From the NCBI RefSeq assembly GCF_001617365.1, contig NZ_LVJR01000116.1:1-40761 (forward strand): 40,761 bases of DNA, given 5' to 3'. Both the position numbers and the translations under genes were made by a program. Each line of letters starts with the position of its first letter. Within the stretch, counting starts at the first letter, position 1. Shown here one piece after another: positions 26,026 through 35,272 of the stretch. This stretch comes from Rhodanobacter sp. FW104-R8 (GTDB lineage: Bacteria; Pseudomonadota; Gammaproteobacteria; Xanthomonadales; Rhodanobacteraceae). The notes below the pieces were generated by a model. The model saw only the letters and a list, made by a program, of their open reading frames with translations. It did no database searches and was not told where the DNA came from.

Positions 26026-29000
26026 ACACACCAATGCAACTCAGAAAGAAGCTGCTCGCAAGCCTGATCAACGCCACGGTGATCGCGGTGGCCGGCGCGC
26101 CGATGCTGTCGTGGGCACAGACCTCCGACGCCAACCTGCGCGGCAAGGCCGCGGCCAGCGCCACGATCACCGCGCGCAACGTCGCCACCGGCTCCACCCG
26201 GCGCACCACCGCCGGGGCGGACGGCGGCTACACGCTGGTCGGCCTGCCGCCCGGCACCTACCAGGTCGACGCCGGTCCGGGCACCGCACGCATGGTCACC
26301 CTGACGGTCGCTTCGACCGCCACGCTGGACCTGACCGCCGCGGCACCGGCCGCGTCGACGGCGAACGCGACCACGCTCTCCGGCGTCACGGTCAGCGCGG
26401 CCACGCTGACGGAAGTGAAGACCTCCGAACTGGGTTCGACGATCTCGCTGCACCAGATCAACACGATCCCGCAGGTCTCGCGCAACTTCCTGGAGTTCGC
26501 CGACACCGTGCCGGGCATGGTGTTCAACGTCGACTCCTCGGGCCACACCTCGCTGCGCGGCGGCGCGCAGAACAACAGCTCGGTCAACGTCTACATCGAC
26601 GGCGTCGGCCAGAAGAGCTACGTCAAGGAAGGCGGCGTCAGCGGCCAGTTCTCCAGCCAGGGCAACCCGTTCCCGCAGCTGGCGATCGGCGAGTACAAGG
26701 TGATCACCTCGAACTACAAGGCCGAGTACGACCAGATCTCCAGCGCCGCGGTCACCGCCGACACCAAGTCCGGCACCAACGAGTTCCACGGCGAGGTCTT
26801 CGGCACCTACACCAACGATTCGATGCGTGCGCGCACGCCTTCGGAGAACGACGCGGGCAAGAAGACCAAGTCGCACGAGAAGGAGTACGGCTTCGCGATC
26901 GGCGGCCCGATCATCAAGGATCAGATGCATTTCTTCTTCACCTACGAGGCGAAGAAGTTCGATACGCCGATCACGGTGACGCCGGGCGTCACCGGCACCG
27001 CCGCGTTCCTGCCGGCCGGCGCTTCCGCGCAGCTGGGCCCGGCCGACCTGCCGTTCAACGAAGACCTCTACTTCGGCAAGATCGACTGGGAGCCGACCGA
27101 CCGCGACCGCTTCGAGCTGAGCGCGCAGCTGCGCAAGGAAGGCCAGTACGACAACATCGGCAACCAGACCGCCGCCTCCGCCGGCATCGACGTGATCAAC
27201 CGCGACACGCGCATCGCGGCGCGCTGGCAGCACAGCGGCAACTCGTACTTCAACGAACTCCTGTTCACCCACGAGAACGCCTACAACAACCCGACCCCGC
27301 TGCACTTCGCCGACGGCGCGGCCTACACCTGGGCGCCGCAGCAGGACGCCACGATCCTGATCGCCGGTTCGGCGAATGCGCTGGCAACGCAGAAGAAGGG
27401 CCAGAAGGGCCCGGCGATCCAGGACGACCTGACGTTCAACGACCTCACCTGGCACGGCGACCACGTCATCAAGATGGGCGTGAAGTACAAGAAGGTGGAC
27501 CTGAACGCGCAGGACGCCGGCAACAGCAACCCGCAGTTCACCTACAACGTCGATCCGACCGGCACCGCGGCGACGCCGTACAAGGTGTTCTTCCCCAACC
27601 CGGTGCCCGGCCTGAACCCGGTGGCCCGGTCCAGCGACAAGCAGTTCGGCACCTATATCCAGGACGACTGGGCGGTCAACGACAAGCTCACGCTGAACCT
27701 CGGCGTGCGCTGGGACTACGAGAAGAACCCGTCCTACCTCAACTACGTCACGCCGGCCAACGTGATCGCCGCCTTCAACAGCCCGAACCCCGACCCGAGC
27801 GCACCGGCGGGGCAGACCTATGCCCAGGCCCTGGCCCTGGGCGGCGTGAACCTCAACGACTACATCAGCAACGGCCACAACCGCAAGGCGTACAAGGGCG
27901 AGATCCAGCCGCGGCTGGGCTTCTCCTACGACCTCGATGCCGACGAGCAGCACGTGATCTTCGGCGGTGCCGGCCGCGCCTACGACCGCGACCTGTACGA
28001 CTACCTGCAGCTGGAGCAGACCAAGTCCTCGCTGCCGCAGCTCACCGTGTATTTCCAGGACCCCGTCACCGGACTGTGCCACAACAACAGCTCGCCCTGC
28101 TTCGCCTGGGATCCGAAGTACCAGAACAACCTCGCCGCGCTGCAGGCGCTGGTCGCCTCCAGCAACACCGGCCAGGAGGTGGATGCGATCAACAACCACC
28201 TGAAGGCGCCGTATTCCGACCAATTCAGCCTCGGCATGCGCAACAAGATCGGCGACTGGAACACCAGCGCGGCGATCTCGCGCATCCTCAGCCACGACGG
28301 TTTCGCGTTCACCCTGGGCAACCGCTATCCGGACGGCGCGTTCTTCAAGAACGGCAGCCAGCCGTGGGGCAACGGCGTACCGGGCTTCGGCGGGCTGATC
28401 ATCGGCAACAACGGCATCGCCACGCGCACCACCCAGCTGCTGCTGTCGGCCGACAAGCCGTACACGAAGGAATCCGGCTGGGGCACCACGTTCGCCTACA
28501 CCTATACGCGGGCGAAGCAGAACCGGGACGTCAACGAGCATTACTCGTTCGACGAGGCGACGATCCAGCAGTACCCGTTCATCGATTCCAACGCCGCCGC
28601 CCGGCACCGCTTCGTCGCCACCGGCACGATCGACGTGCCGTGGGGCATCACGCTGTCGGCCAAGCTGACCCTGGCCACGCCGCTCCCGTTCAACGGCATC
28701 GCCTGCTACGGCGTGACCTATCCGAACGGCAGCGGCTGTACCCCGATGGCGGCCACGCCGGGAGGCAACGGCAAGTTCCTGGTCGGCGGGAAGGTGTTCG
28801 GCTATCGCGACATCGACTTCCAGGCGACCAAGGATTTCGACCTCGGCCACGGCCTCAAGCTCTACGGCCGCTTCGACGTGCTCAATGTCTTCAACTTCAG
28901 GAACTACACGGACGTCCTGGTCAACTGGGGTTCCAACGGCGTGGCGAACCCGAACCCCGCGATGTACAACCCGACCGGCAACATCACCTTCGTGCCACGC

Positions 29001-29033
29001 ACGCTGAAACTCACGATCGGCATGAAGTTCTGA
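26022..29033 (+). CDS. TonB-dependent receptor with carboxypeptidase-regulatory-like N-terminal domain
   Basis: This outer-membrane transporter of 1003 residues has a long signal peptide (about 1-33, ending SWAQT). A carboxypeptidase-D-regulatory-like beta-sandwich follows (about 38-110, GADGGYTLVGLPPGTYQV). Next comes a plug domain with SLRGGAQNNSSVNVYIDG and then the barrel, ending KLTIGMKF with terminal Phe. This Oar-like architecture is common in xanthomonads for glycan-responsive receptors. It is the first structural gene after lacI (4-base overlap), and a terminator follows at 29076-29110. The substrate is inferred to be a glucan fragment from the neighbours. An N-terminal TonB box cannot be placed with certainty. 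Confidence 0.93.
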   Translation: MNTPMQLRKKLLASLINATVIAVAGAPMLSWAQTSDANLRGKAAASATITARNVATGSTRRTTAGADGGYTLVGLPPGTYQVDAGPGTARMVTLTVASTATLDLTAAAPAASTANATTLSGVTVSAATLTEVKTSELGSTISLHQINTIPQVSRNFLEFADTVPGMVFNVDSSGHTSLRGGAQNNSSVNVYIDGVGQKSYVKEGGVSGQFSSQGNPFPQLAIGEYKVITSNYKAEYDQISSAAVTADTKSGTNEFHGEVFGTYTNDSMRARTPSENDAGKKTKSHEKEYGFAIGGPIIKDQMHFFFTYEAKKFDTPITVTPGVTGTAAFLPAGASAQLGPADLPFNEDLYFGKIDWEPTDRDRFELSAQLRKEGQYDNIGNQTAASAGIDVINRDTRIAARWQHSGNSYFNELLFTHENAYNNPTPLHFADGAAYTWAPQQDATILIAGSANALATQKKGQKGPAIQDDLTFNDLTWHGDHVIKMGVKYKKVDLNAQDAGNSNPQFTYNVDPTGTAATPYKVFFPNPVPGLNPVARSSDKQFGTYIQDDWAVNDKLTLNLGVRWDYEKNPSYLNYVTPANVIAAFNSPNPDPSAPAGQTYAQALALGGVNLNDYISNGHNRKAYKGEIQPRLGFSYDLDADEQHVIFGGAGRAYDRDLYDYLQLEQTKSSLPQLTVYFQDPVTGLCHNNSSPCFAWDPKYQNNLAALQALVASSNTGQEVDAINNHLKAPYSDQFSLGMRNKIGDWNTSAAISRILSHDGFAFTLGNRYPDGAFFKNGSQPWGNGVPGFGGLIIGNNGIATRTTQLLLSADKPYTKESGWGTTFAYTYTRAKQNRDVNEHYSFDEATIQQYPFIDSNAAARHRFVATGTIDVPWGITLSAKLTLATPLPFNGIACYGVTYPNGSGCTPMAATPGGNGKFLVGGKVFGYRDIDFQATKDFDLGHGLKLYGRFDVLNVFNFRNYTDVLVNWGSNGVANPNPAMYNPTGNITFVPRTLKLTIGMKF

Positions 29034-29075
29034 CGCCATCCCCGGTGGCATCGAGGCGACGATAGAGGCAGCACC

Positions 29076-29110
29076 GCAAAGCCCGCTCCCCTCGCGGGCT
29101 TTGCTTTTTC
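29076..29110 (+). terminator. rho-independent terminator after the TonB receptor
   Basis: An 11-bp perfect stem, GCAAAGCCCGC (29076-29086) and GCGGGCTTTGC (29094-29104), encloses a 7-nt loop and is followed by TTTTTC. It would set a high level for lacI-receptor and a lower, read-through level for the downstream halogenase/ABC genes. Confidence 0.88.
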
Positions 29111-29134
29111 ACCCGACCCTGTCACAGGTTCCCC

Positions 29135-30655
29135 ATGACCGATCCGCGCATCAGGAACATCGTCATCGTCGGCGGCGGCACCGCCGGCTGGATGGCCGCC
29201 GCCGCCTTCGCCAAGGTGCTCGATGCCGGCTGCTCGATCCGCCTGGTGGAATCGGAGGAGATCGGCACGGTCGGCGTGGGCGAGGGCACCGTGCCCCACC
29301 TCAAGCTGTTCAACAACCTGCTCGGCATCGACGACGTCGAGTTCGTGAAGAACACCCAGGGCACGTTCAAGCTCGGCGTGCAGTTCAACGACTGGGGCCG
29401 GCTCGGCGACAGCTACGTGCACGGCTTCGGCACGATCGGCCACGACGTCGGCCTGCTGCCGTTCCACCAGTACTGGATCAAGGCGCGCCGGGCGGGCAAG
29501 GCGGACGAGATCGGCGCGTACTCGCTGAACACGGCGGCTGCGCCGCGCGGCCGCTTCATGCCATCGGCCAGCGATGCGCCGCCCGGCTCGCCGTTGGCGA
29601 ACATCGCCTACGCCTACCATTTCGACGCCGGCCGCTACGCGCGCTTCCTGCGCGGCTACGCCGAACAGCGCGGCGTGCGGCGCACCGAGGGCAAGGTGGC
29701 GCAAACCGTGTTGCGGGGAGACGACGGCTTCGTCGAGGCGATCGTGCTGGAAAGCGGCGAGCGCATCGAGGGCGAGCTGTTCATCGACTGCTCCGGCTTC
29801 CGTGGCCTGCTGATCGAGCAGGCGCTGCACACCGGCTACCTCGATTTCAGCCACTGGCTGCCGTGCGACCGCGCGCTGGCGGTGGCCTGCGAGAAGGTCG
29901 GCCCGCCGACGCCGTACACCCGCGCGTCGGCGCGGCCGGCGGGCTGGCAGTGGCGCATCCCGCTGCAGCACCGCACCGGCAACGGCTACGTGTATTCGAG
30001 CGCCCACGTCAGCGACGACGAGGCGGCCGCCACCCTGCTCGGCCACCTCGACGGCGAGCCGATGGGCGAGCCGCGGCTGCTGCGCTTCACCACCGGCGTG
30101 CGCCGGCAGGCCTGGAACCGCAACGTGGTCGCGCTGGGCCTGGCCGGCGGCTTCATGGAGCCGCTGGAGTCGACCAGCATCTACATGATCCAGTCCGGCA
30201 TCGCGCGGCTGCTCAACCTGTTCCCGCAACGCGATTTCAGCCCGGTGCTGATCGACCGCTACAACGCGCAGTCGCGCTTCGAGTACGAGCACATCCGCGA
30301 TTTCCTGATCCTGCACTACCACGCCACCGAGCGCGACGACACGCCGTTCTGGAACCAGTGCCGCACGATGTCGATCCCGCCGCAGCTGGCGGACAACATC
30401 CGCTTGTTCCGAGACAGCGGGCGCTTCTTCCGCGACGGCGAGGAGATGTTCGCGACCCCGAGCTGGGTGCAGGTGATGCTGGGCCAGCGCATCGCGCCGC
30501 GGAGCTACCACCCGCTGGTCGACCAGATGCCCGACGCGGAGCTGGCCGGGTTCATGGCCAGCGTCGGCCACGTGGTCGCCAGCTGCGTGGAGGTGATGCC
30601 GGCACACCAGGCCTTCATCGACCGCTGCTGCACGGCGCCGGCGATGACCGCCTGA
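29135..30655 (+). CDS. flavin-dependent tryptophan-halogenase-like protein
   Basis: This 506-residue member of the tryptophan halogenase family (PF04820) has the FAD-binding VIVGGGTAGWM near residue 10. The catalytic lysine is K79 in GTFKLG, at the same number as in PrnA/RebH. The monooxygenase-excluding WxWxIP motif is W271-Q-W273-R-I-P276. The active-site EPLEST contains E345, near PrnA E346. All residues needed for HOCl/HOBr generation and halogen transfer therefore appear present. Family members next to TonB receptors in xanthomonads and caulobacters have mostly unknown natural substrates; some act on indole in vitro. No flavin reductase gene is adjacent. It sits between the receptor and the glucanase genes, so it probably responds to the same sugar. 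Confidence 0.9.
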   Translation: MTDPRIRNIVIVGGGTAGWMAAAAFAKVLDAGCSIRLVESEEIGTVGVGEGTVPHLKLFNNLLGIDDVEFVKNTQGTFKLGVQFNDWGRLGDSYVHGFGTIGHDVGLLPFHQYWIKARRAGKADEIGAYSLNTAAAPRGRFMPSASDAPPGSPLANIAYAYHFDAGRYARFLRGYAEQRGVRRTEGKVAQTVLRGDDGFVEAIVLESGERIEGELFIDCSGFRGLLIEQALHTGYLDFSHWLPCDRALAVACEKVGPPTPYTRASARPAGWQWRIPLQHRTGNGYVYSSAHVSDDEAAATLLGHLDGEPMGEPRLLRFTTGVRRQAWNRNVVALGLAGGFMEPLESTSIYMIQSGIARLLNLFPQRDFSPVLIDRYNAQSRFEYEHIRDFLILHYHATERDDTPFWNQCRTMSIPPQLADNIRLFRDSGRFFRDGEEMFATPSWVQVMLGQRIAPRSYHPLVDQMPDAELAGFMASVGHVVASCVEVMPAHQAFIDRCCTAPAMTA

Positions 30656-30730
30656 CGAACTCCCCCGGCCGTGGCGGCTATCGCGCCACGGCCGCATTGG
30701 CCCCCTCCCCGCAAGAGAGAGCGCTTCAGC

Positions 30731-32194
30731 ATGTCCAAGTCCTTCCGGATCCTGCGCACCGTCGCCTTCGCCGCCCTGCTGGCGTTCGGTGCCGGCTGGC
30801 AGCCGCCCGCCGCGGCGCGGCCACCGAGCCCGGGCTACGCCGACCTGCCGGCGCGGCAGCAGGCGCTGGTCGACGACCTCCAGCGGCGCAGCTTCGACTG
30901 GTTCTGGCAGAGTGCGGATCCGAAGACCGGGCTGATACCCGACTCCTGGCCGGGCCAGTCGTTCTCCTCGATCGCCGCGGTGGGCTTCGGCCTGACCGCC
31001 TACGGCATCGGCGTCGAGCGCGGCTACATCACGCGCGACCAGGCGGTGGCGCGCACCCTGACCCTGCTGCGCTTCTTCGCCGACGCGCCGCAGGACGCCA
31101 GCGAGGACGACGCCAGCGGCTACCACGGCTTCTTCTACCACTTCCTCGACATGCACAGCGGCAGGCGCTTCGCGCGCTGGACCGAGCTGTCCAGCGTGGA
31201 CACCACCCTGCTGCTCGGCGGCGTGCTGTTCGCGCAGTCGTACTACGACCGCGACACGCCGCAGGAAGGCGAGATCCGCCAGCTCGCCGACCGCATCTAC
31301 CGCCGCGTCGACTGGCCCTGGATGCAGCCGCGCAAGCCGCTGATCAGCATGGGCTGGACGCCGGGCGGCAAGTTCATCCCGTCCGACTGGAAGGGCTACA
31401 ACGAAGGCATGCTGGTCTACATCCTCGCGCTCGGCTCGCCGACCCACCCGGTCGGGCCGGAGGCATGGACGGCCTGGCTGTCCACCAACCACCTCACCTG
31501 GGGCACCTTCCAGGGCCAGACCTTCCTCAATTTCGCGCCGATGTTCGGCCACCAGTACAGCCAGAGCTGGATCGACTTCCGCGGCATCCGCGACGCCTGG
31601 AGCCGCGAGCACGACCTCGACTATTTCGAGAACAGCCGCCGCGCGACCTACGCGCAGCGCAGCTACGCGATCGCCAACCCCGGCCACTGGACCGGCTACG
31701 GCGCCAACGTGTGGGGCCTCACCGCCAGCAACGGCCCCGGCGGCCTGGTCGTGAAGGGTGCCGACGGCGAGCGCACGTTCCACGGCTATACCGCCCGCGG
31801 TGCCGGACTCGACTACATCTCGGACGACGGCACCATCGCGCCGACCGCCGCGGCCGGTTCGATCGCGTTCGCACCGGAGATCGTGATCCCCGCGCTCGCG
31901 ACCATGAAGCAGCGCTACGGCAAATACATCTACGACGACCACGGCTTCGTCGACGCCTTCAACCTCAGCTTCCACATTCCCACCACGCTGCGTACCGGCA
32001 GACTGGTGCCCGGGCTGGGCTGGGCCGACAGCCTGCAGTTGGGCATCGACCAGGGCCCGATCGTGCTGATGACCGAGAACTGGCGCAACGGCTTCGTGTG
32101 GAACGTGATGAAGAAGAACCCGTACATCCGCAAGGGACTCGAGCGCGCCGGCTTCACCGGCGGCTGGCTGGACGCGCCGGCGCCGGCCCCATGA
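30731..32194 (+). CDS. GH144-type endo-beta-1,2-glucanase (glycoamylase-like, PF10091)
   Basis: This 487-residue secreted (alpha/alpha)6-barrel protein has a signal peptide at about 1-29 (basic start, then VAFAALLAFGAGW, cut after AAA). Blocks typical of the PF10091 glycoamylase-like family are SSIAAVGFGLTAYGIGVERG, YHGFFYHFLDM, SSVDTTLLLGG, PSDWKGYNEGMLVYILALGS and GIDQGPIVLMTENWRNG. Characterised members (GH144) cut beta-1,2-glucan to sophorooligosaccharides. The start at 30731 is chosen over an upstream ATG because it begins the signal peptide. The stop overlaps the next gene start (ATGA at 32191-32194). The exact linkage specificity is inferred from family membership; other beta-glucans cannot be excluded. 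Confidence 0.85.
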   Translation: MSKSFRILRTVAFAALLAFGAGWQPPAAARPPSPGYADLPARQQALVDDLQRRSFDWFWQSADPKTGLIPDSWPGQSFSSIAAVGFGLTAYGIGVERGYITRDQAVARTLTLLRFFADAPQDASEDDASGYHGFFYHFLDMHSGRRFARWTELSSVDTTLLLGGVLFAQSYYDRDTPQEGEIRQLADRIYRRVDWPWMQPRKPLISMGWTPGGKFIPSDWKGYNEGMLVYILALGSPTHPVGPEAWTAWLSTNHLTWGTFQGQTFLNFAPMFGHQYSQSWIDFRGIRDAWSREHDLDYFENSRRATYAQRSYAIANPGHWTGYGANVWGLTASNGPGGLVVKGADGERTFHGYTARGAGLDYISDDGTIAPTAAAGSIAFAPEIVIPALATMKQRYGKYIYDDHGFVDAFNLSFHIPTTLRTGRLVPGLGWADSLQLGIDQGPIVLMTENWRNGFVWNVMKKNPYIRKGLERAGFTGGWLDAPAPAP

Positions 32195-33528
32195 GGCAAC
32201 ACGGCCGCCCGCAGCGATCGCCGCGCGCATCCGCGATGCGCCGCGGCCTGCGGTTGGCCGCACTCGCCCTGGCCGGCGCGCTGCTCGTCAGCTGCGCGCG
32301 CCCGGCGGCGGGCGGGCACGAGCTGGTGTTGTGGACAATCGGCCGCGAGGGCGAGGCGATCGTCCAGCTGCTGCCGGCATTCGAGCAGGCGCACCCGGGC
32401 ATCCGGGTGCGGGTGCAGCAGCTGCCGCTGACCGCGGCGCACCAGAAGCTGCTCACCGCGATCGCCGGCGGTTCCACCCCGGACCTCAGCCAGCTCGGCA
32501 ACACCTGGCTGCCCGAGCTGGCGGCGCTGCACGCGCTGGAACCGCTGCAGGCGCGCGTGGACCGCTCCGCGGTGGTGCGGCCGGACGACTACTTCGCCAG
32601 CATCTGGGCCACCAACGTGATCGACGGCACGCTGTACGGCGTGCCGTGGTACGTCGACACCCGGCTGCTGTTCTACCGCCGCGACCTGCTCAAGCAGGCC
32701 GGCTTCCACGCCCCGCCGCGCAACTGGGAGGAGTGGCGGCGCCAGCTCGCCACGCTGAGCGACCCGCCGCGGCACCGCTACGGCATCCTGCTGCCGACCA
32801 ACGAGTACGAGCAGCTGATGTCGCTGGCGCTGCAGCAACCCGACCCGCTGCTGCGCGACGGCGACCGCTACGGCAACTTCGAGAGTGCCGGCTTCAAGCG
32901 TGCGCTGGCGTTCTACGTCGACACGTTCCGGCTGCACCAGGCGCCGCCGATCAGCAACGTCGAAGCCGGCAACCCGTGGACGGAATTCGGCCGCGGCACG
33001 TACGCGTTCTACCTGTCCGGCCCGTGGAACATCGGCGAGTTCCGTTCGCGCCTGCCGGCCGCGCAGCAGGACGACTGGGCCACCGCGCCGCTGCCCGGAC
33101 CGCGCATCGCCGGCGTCGGCGCCGCCGGCGGTTCCAGCCTGGTGATCTTCCGCGCCTCGAAGCAGCAGGACGCCGCCTGGCAGCTGCTCGAGTACCTGTC
33201 GCAGCCGGCGGTGCAGCAGCGCTTCTACGCCCTGCTCGGCGACCTGCCGCCGCGGCGCAGCTCGTGGCAGGGCGGCGCGCTGCGCGACGACCCGAAGCTG
33301 CGCGCGTTCCGCGAACAGCTCGAACACGTCAGGCCGACGCCGGCGGTGCCGGAGTGGGAGCGCATCGCCAACGAGATGCAGCTGGTCGCCGCCGAGGCGA
33401 TCGCCGGCCGGCTGACGACCGACCAGGCCGCCGCCGAGATCGACCGCCGCGCCGCCGCGATCCTGGCCAAGCGCCGCTGGGTGCTCGACCATGCCGCGCC
33501 CGAGCAGCCCCGGGAGCACCCGCCATGA
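32191..33528 (+). CDS. ABC sugar-binding lipoprotein (CUT1 type)
   Basis: This extracytoplasmic solute-binding protein of 445 residues uses the coupled ATG at 32191 (ATGA overlap). It has 430 residues if the ATG at 32236 is used, which gives a cleaner lipoprotein signal (MRRGLRLAALALAGALLVSC, lipobox LVSC with Cys at 20). The mature part starts HELVLWTIGREGEAIVQLLP, then PAFEQAHPGI, GSTPDLSQLGNTW and YGVPWYVDTRLLFYRRDLL, all typical of the MalE/UgpB-like group. FYLSGPWNIGEF is the late conserved block. It probably delivers GH144 products to the two permeases encoded next. The stop overlaps the permease start by four bases. Confidence 0.92.
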   Translation: MRQHGRPQRSPRASAMRRGLRLAALALAGALLVSCARPAAGGHELVLWTIGREGEAIVQLLPAFEQAHPGIRVRVQQLPLTAAHQKLLTAIAGGSTPDLSQLGNTWLPELAALHALEPLQARVDRSAVVRPDDYFASIWATNVIDGTLYGVPWYVDTRLLFYRRDLLKQAGFHAPPRNWEEWRRQLATLSDPPRHRYGILLPTNEYEQLMSLALQQPDPLLRDGDRYGNFESAGFKRALAFYVDTFRLHQAPPISNVEAGNPWTEFGRGTYAFYLSGPWNIGEFRSRLPAAQQDDWATAPLPGPRIAGVGAAGGSSLVIFRASKQQDAAWQLLEYLSQPAVQQRFYALLGDLPPRRSSWQGGALRDDPKLRAFREQLEHVRPTPAVPEWERIANEMQLVAAEAIAGRLTTDQAAAEIDRRAAAILAKRRWVLDHAAPEQPREHPP

Positions 33529-34418
33529 ACCCGCCGCGCGCCGCCTGGCTGTTTCTCGCTCCGGCGCTGCTGGTGCTGGGCGTGTTCTTCCTGCTGCCGG
33601 TGCTGGGCGCGCTCATCCTCAGCCTCACCGACTACGACCTCTACGCGCTGGCCGACCTGCACAACCTGCGCTTCGTGGCGCTGGGCAACTATTGGGAGCT
33701 GCTGCAACGGCCGCTGTTCTGGTCGGCGCTGGGCCACACGGTGTATTTCGTGGCGGCGGGCGTGCCGCTGTCGATGGGTGCTTCGCTCGGCGCGGCGCTG
33801 CTGCTGAACTCGCCGCTGGCGCGCTGCAAGCCGCTGTTCCGCACCGCGCTGTTCACGCCGGTGGTGACCACGGTGGTGGCGGTGGCGGTGATCTGGCGCT
33901 ACCTGTTCAACACCCGGTACGGCATGGCGAACCACGTGCTGGGCCTCGCCGGCATCCACCCGGTCGACTGGCTGGGCGATCCGCACTGGGCTATGCCCAC
34001 CATCATCCTGTTCGCGGTGTGGAAGAACTTCGGCTACAACATGATCATCTTCCTGGCCGGGCTGCAGGCGATCCCGCCGGAGCTGTACGAGGCCGCGCGC
34101 ATCGACGGCGCATCGAACTGGCGGCAGTTCCGCCACATCACCCTGCCGATGCTCGGGCCGACCCTGCTGATGGTGGGCATCCTCACCGTGTCGGGCTACT
34201 TCCAGCTGTTCGCCGAACCCTACGTGATGACCGAGGGCGGCCCGCTGCAGAGCACGGTAAGCGTGCTGTACCTGATGTACGACGAGGGCTTCAAGTGGTG
34301 GAACCTCGGCTCCGCCTCGGCGGTGGCGTTCCTGCTGTTCGTGATCATGTTCGCGGTGACCGCGCTGATGCTGAGGCTGGTGCGGCGCGGGGAACATCCC
34401 GATGGAGGGCCGGCATGA
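33525..34418 (+). CDS. sugar ABC transporter permease, MalF/UgpA type
   Basis: This 297-residue inner-membrane protein has six hydrophobic segments. The EAA loop that contacts the ATPase is PPELYEAARIDGASNWRQF, followed by ITLPMLGPTLL. Its N-terminus (APALLVLGVFFLLPVLGALI) and length fit the first permease of CUT1 importers. Start and stop overlap both neighbours as ATGA (33525-33528 and 34415-34418), so binding protein, permease 1 and permease 2 form one tightly coupled unit. No ATPase gene is in this unit. Confidence 0.94.
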   Translation: MNPPRAAWLFLAPALLVLGVFFLLPVLGALILSLTDYDLYALADLHNLRFVALGNYWELLQRPLFWSALGHTVYFVAAGVPLSMGASLGAALLLNSPLARCKPLFRTALFTPVVTTVVAVAVIWRYLFNTRYGMANHVLGLAGIHPVDWLGDPHWAMPTIILFAVWKNFGYNMIIFLAGLQAIPPELYEAARIDGASNWRQFRHITLPMLGPTLLMVGILTVSGYFQLFAEPYVMTEGGPLQSTVSVLYLMYDEGFKWWNLGSASAVAFLLFVIMFAVTALMLRLVRRGEHPDGGPA

Positions 34419-35236
34419 GCCCGCGGCTGGCGAAGGCGCTGGTCAACGGCCTGCTGATCGGCCTGGCGGCGGTGGCGCTGTTCCCGCTGCTGTGGATGCT
34501 GTCGGTGTCGTTCATGGCGCCGGGCGAGGCCGGCGCGCTGCCGCCGCCGCTGCTGCCGGCGCATCCCGGCTGGGCGAACTACCGCGAGCTGTTCCTGCGC
34601 GCCGGCATGGGCCGCTACCTGCTCAACAGCCTGCTGGTGTCCGGCGCGATCACCGCCCTCTCGCTGGTCTTCAACCTGATGGCCGGCTACGCCTTCGCCA
34701 AGCTGCGCTTCGCCGGCCGCGAGCGGCTGTTCCGCGCGCTGCTGGGCGCGCTGGTGATCCCCGCCCAGGTGGCGATGCTGCCGCTGTTCCTGCTGCTGAA
34801 GTACGCGGGTCTGGTCAACAGCTATGCCGGCGTGGTGATGCCGGCGATGGCCACCGTGTTCGGCATCTTCCTGGTGCGTCAGTACGCGCGCAGCATCCCC
34901 GACGAGCTGCTGGAGGCGGCGCGCATCGACGGCGCCGGCGAATGGCGCATCTTCGCGCGGATCGTGCTGCCGCTGCTGAAGCCGATCATCGCGACGCTGG
35001 CGATCTTCAGCTTCCTCGCCGCGTGGAACGACTTCATGTGGCCGCTGATCGTGCTGACCGGGCAGGAGCACTACACGCTGCCGATCGGGCTGGCCTCGCT
35101 GGCGCGCGAGCACGCGCAGGACAGCGAACTGATGATGGCCGGCTCGGTGGTCACCGTACTGCCGGTGCTGCTGCTGTTCCTGTCGCTGCAACGCTACTAC
35201 CTGCAGGGGCTGCTGCTGGGCAGCGTGAAGGGCTGA
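34415..35236 (+). CDS. sugar ABC transporter permease, MalG/UgpE type
   Basis: This 273-residue inner-membrane permease has six hydrophobic segments and the EAA loop PDELLEAARIDGAGEWRIF followed by IVLPLLKPIIATLAIFSFLA. WNDFMWPLIVL is the conserved motif of the second CUT1 permease. It ends the glucan operon. A REP hairpin lies 36 bases downstream. It pairs with the permease encoded by the overlapping upstream gene, and the complex needs a MalK-type ATPase such as the one at 20648-21739. Confidence 0.94.
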   Translation: MSPRLAKALVNGLLIGLAAVALFPLLWMLSVSFMAPGEAGALPPPLLPAHPGWANYRELFLRAGMGRYLLNSLLVSGAITALSLVFNLMAGYAFAKLRFAGRERLFRALLGALVIPAQVAMLPLFLLLKYAGLVNSYAGVVMPAMATVFGIFLVRQYARSIPDELLEAARIDGAGEWRIFARIVLPLLKPIIATLAIFSFLAAWNDFMWPLIVLTGQEHYTLPIGLASLAREHAQDSELMMAGSVVTVLPVLLLFLSLQRYYLQGLLLGSVKG

Positions 35237-35272
35237 ACCCATCCCTTGCTAACCGCCGCGCCGCGCATCGCT

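Noticed and set aside
25776..29051. Very long open frame (over 1000 codons) antisense to the LacI and TonB receptor genes
   Set aside because: The sense frames have complete family motifs and signal peptide. The antisense product is Val/Arg/Ala-rich without any family pattern, as expected from codon bias at high GC.
28904..32263. Very long antisense frame over the halogenase and GH144 genes
   Set aside because: It mirrors two well-supported genes, has no motifs and no ribosome binding site, and is typical GC-driven antisense openness.
29101..33528. Single 1475-codon frame spanning the halogenase, GH144 and binding-protein genes
   Set aside because: Only its 3' part (from 32191) is coding. 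Upstream it is out of frame with the halogenase and glucanase, whose own frames carry all motifs.
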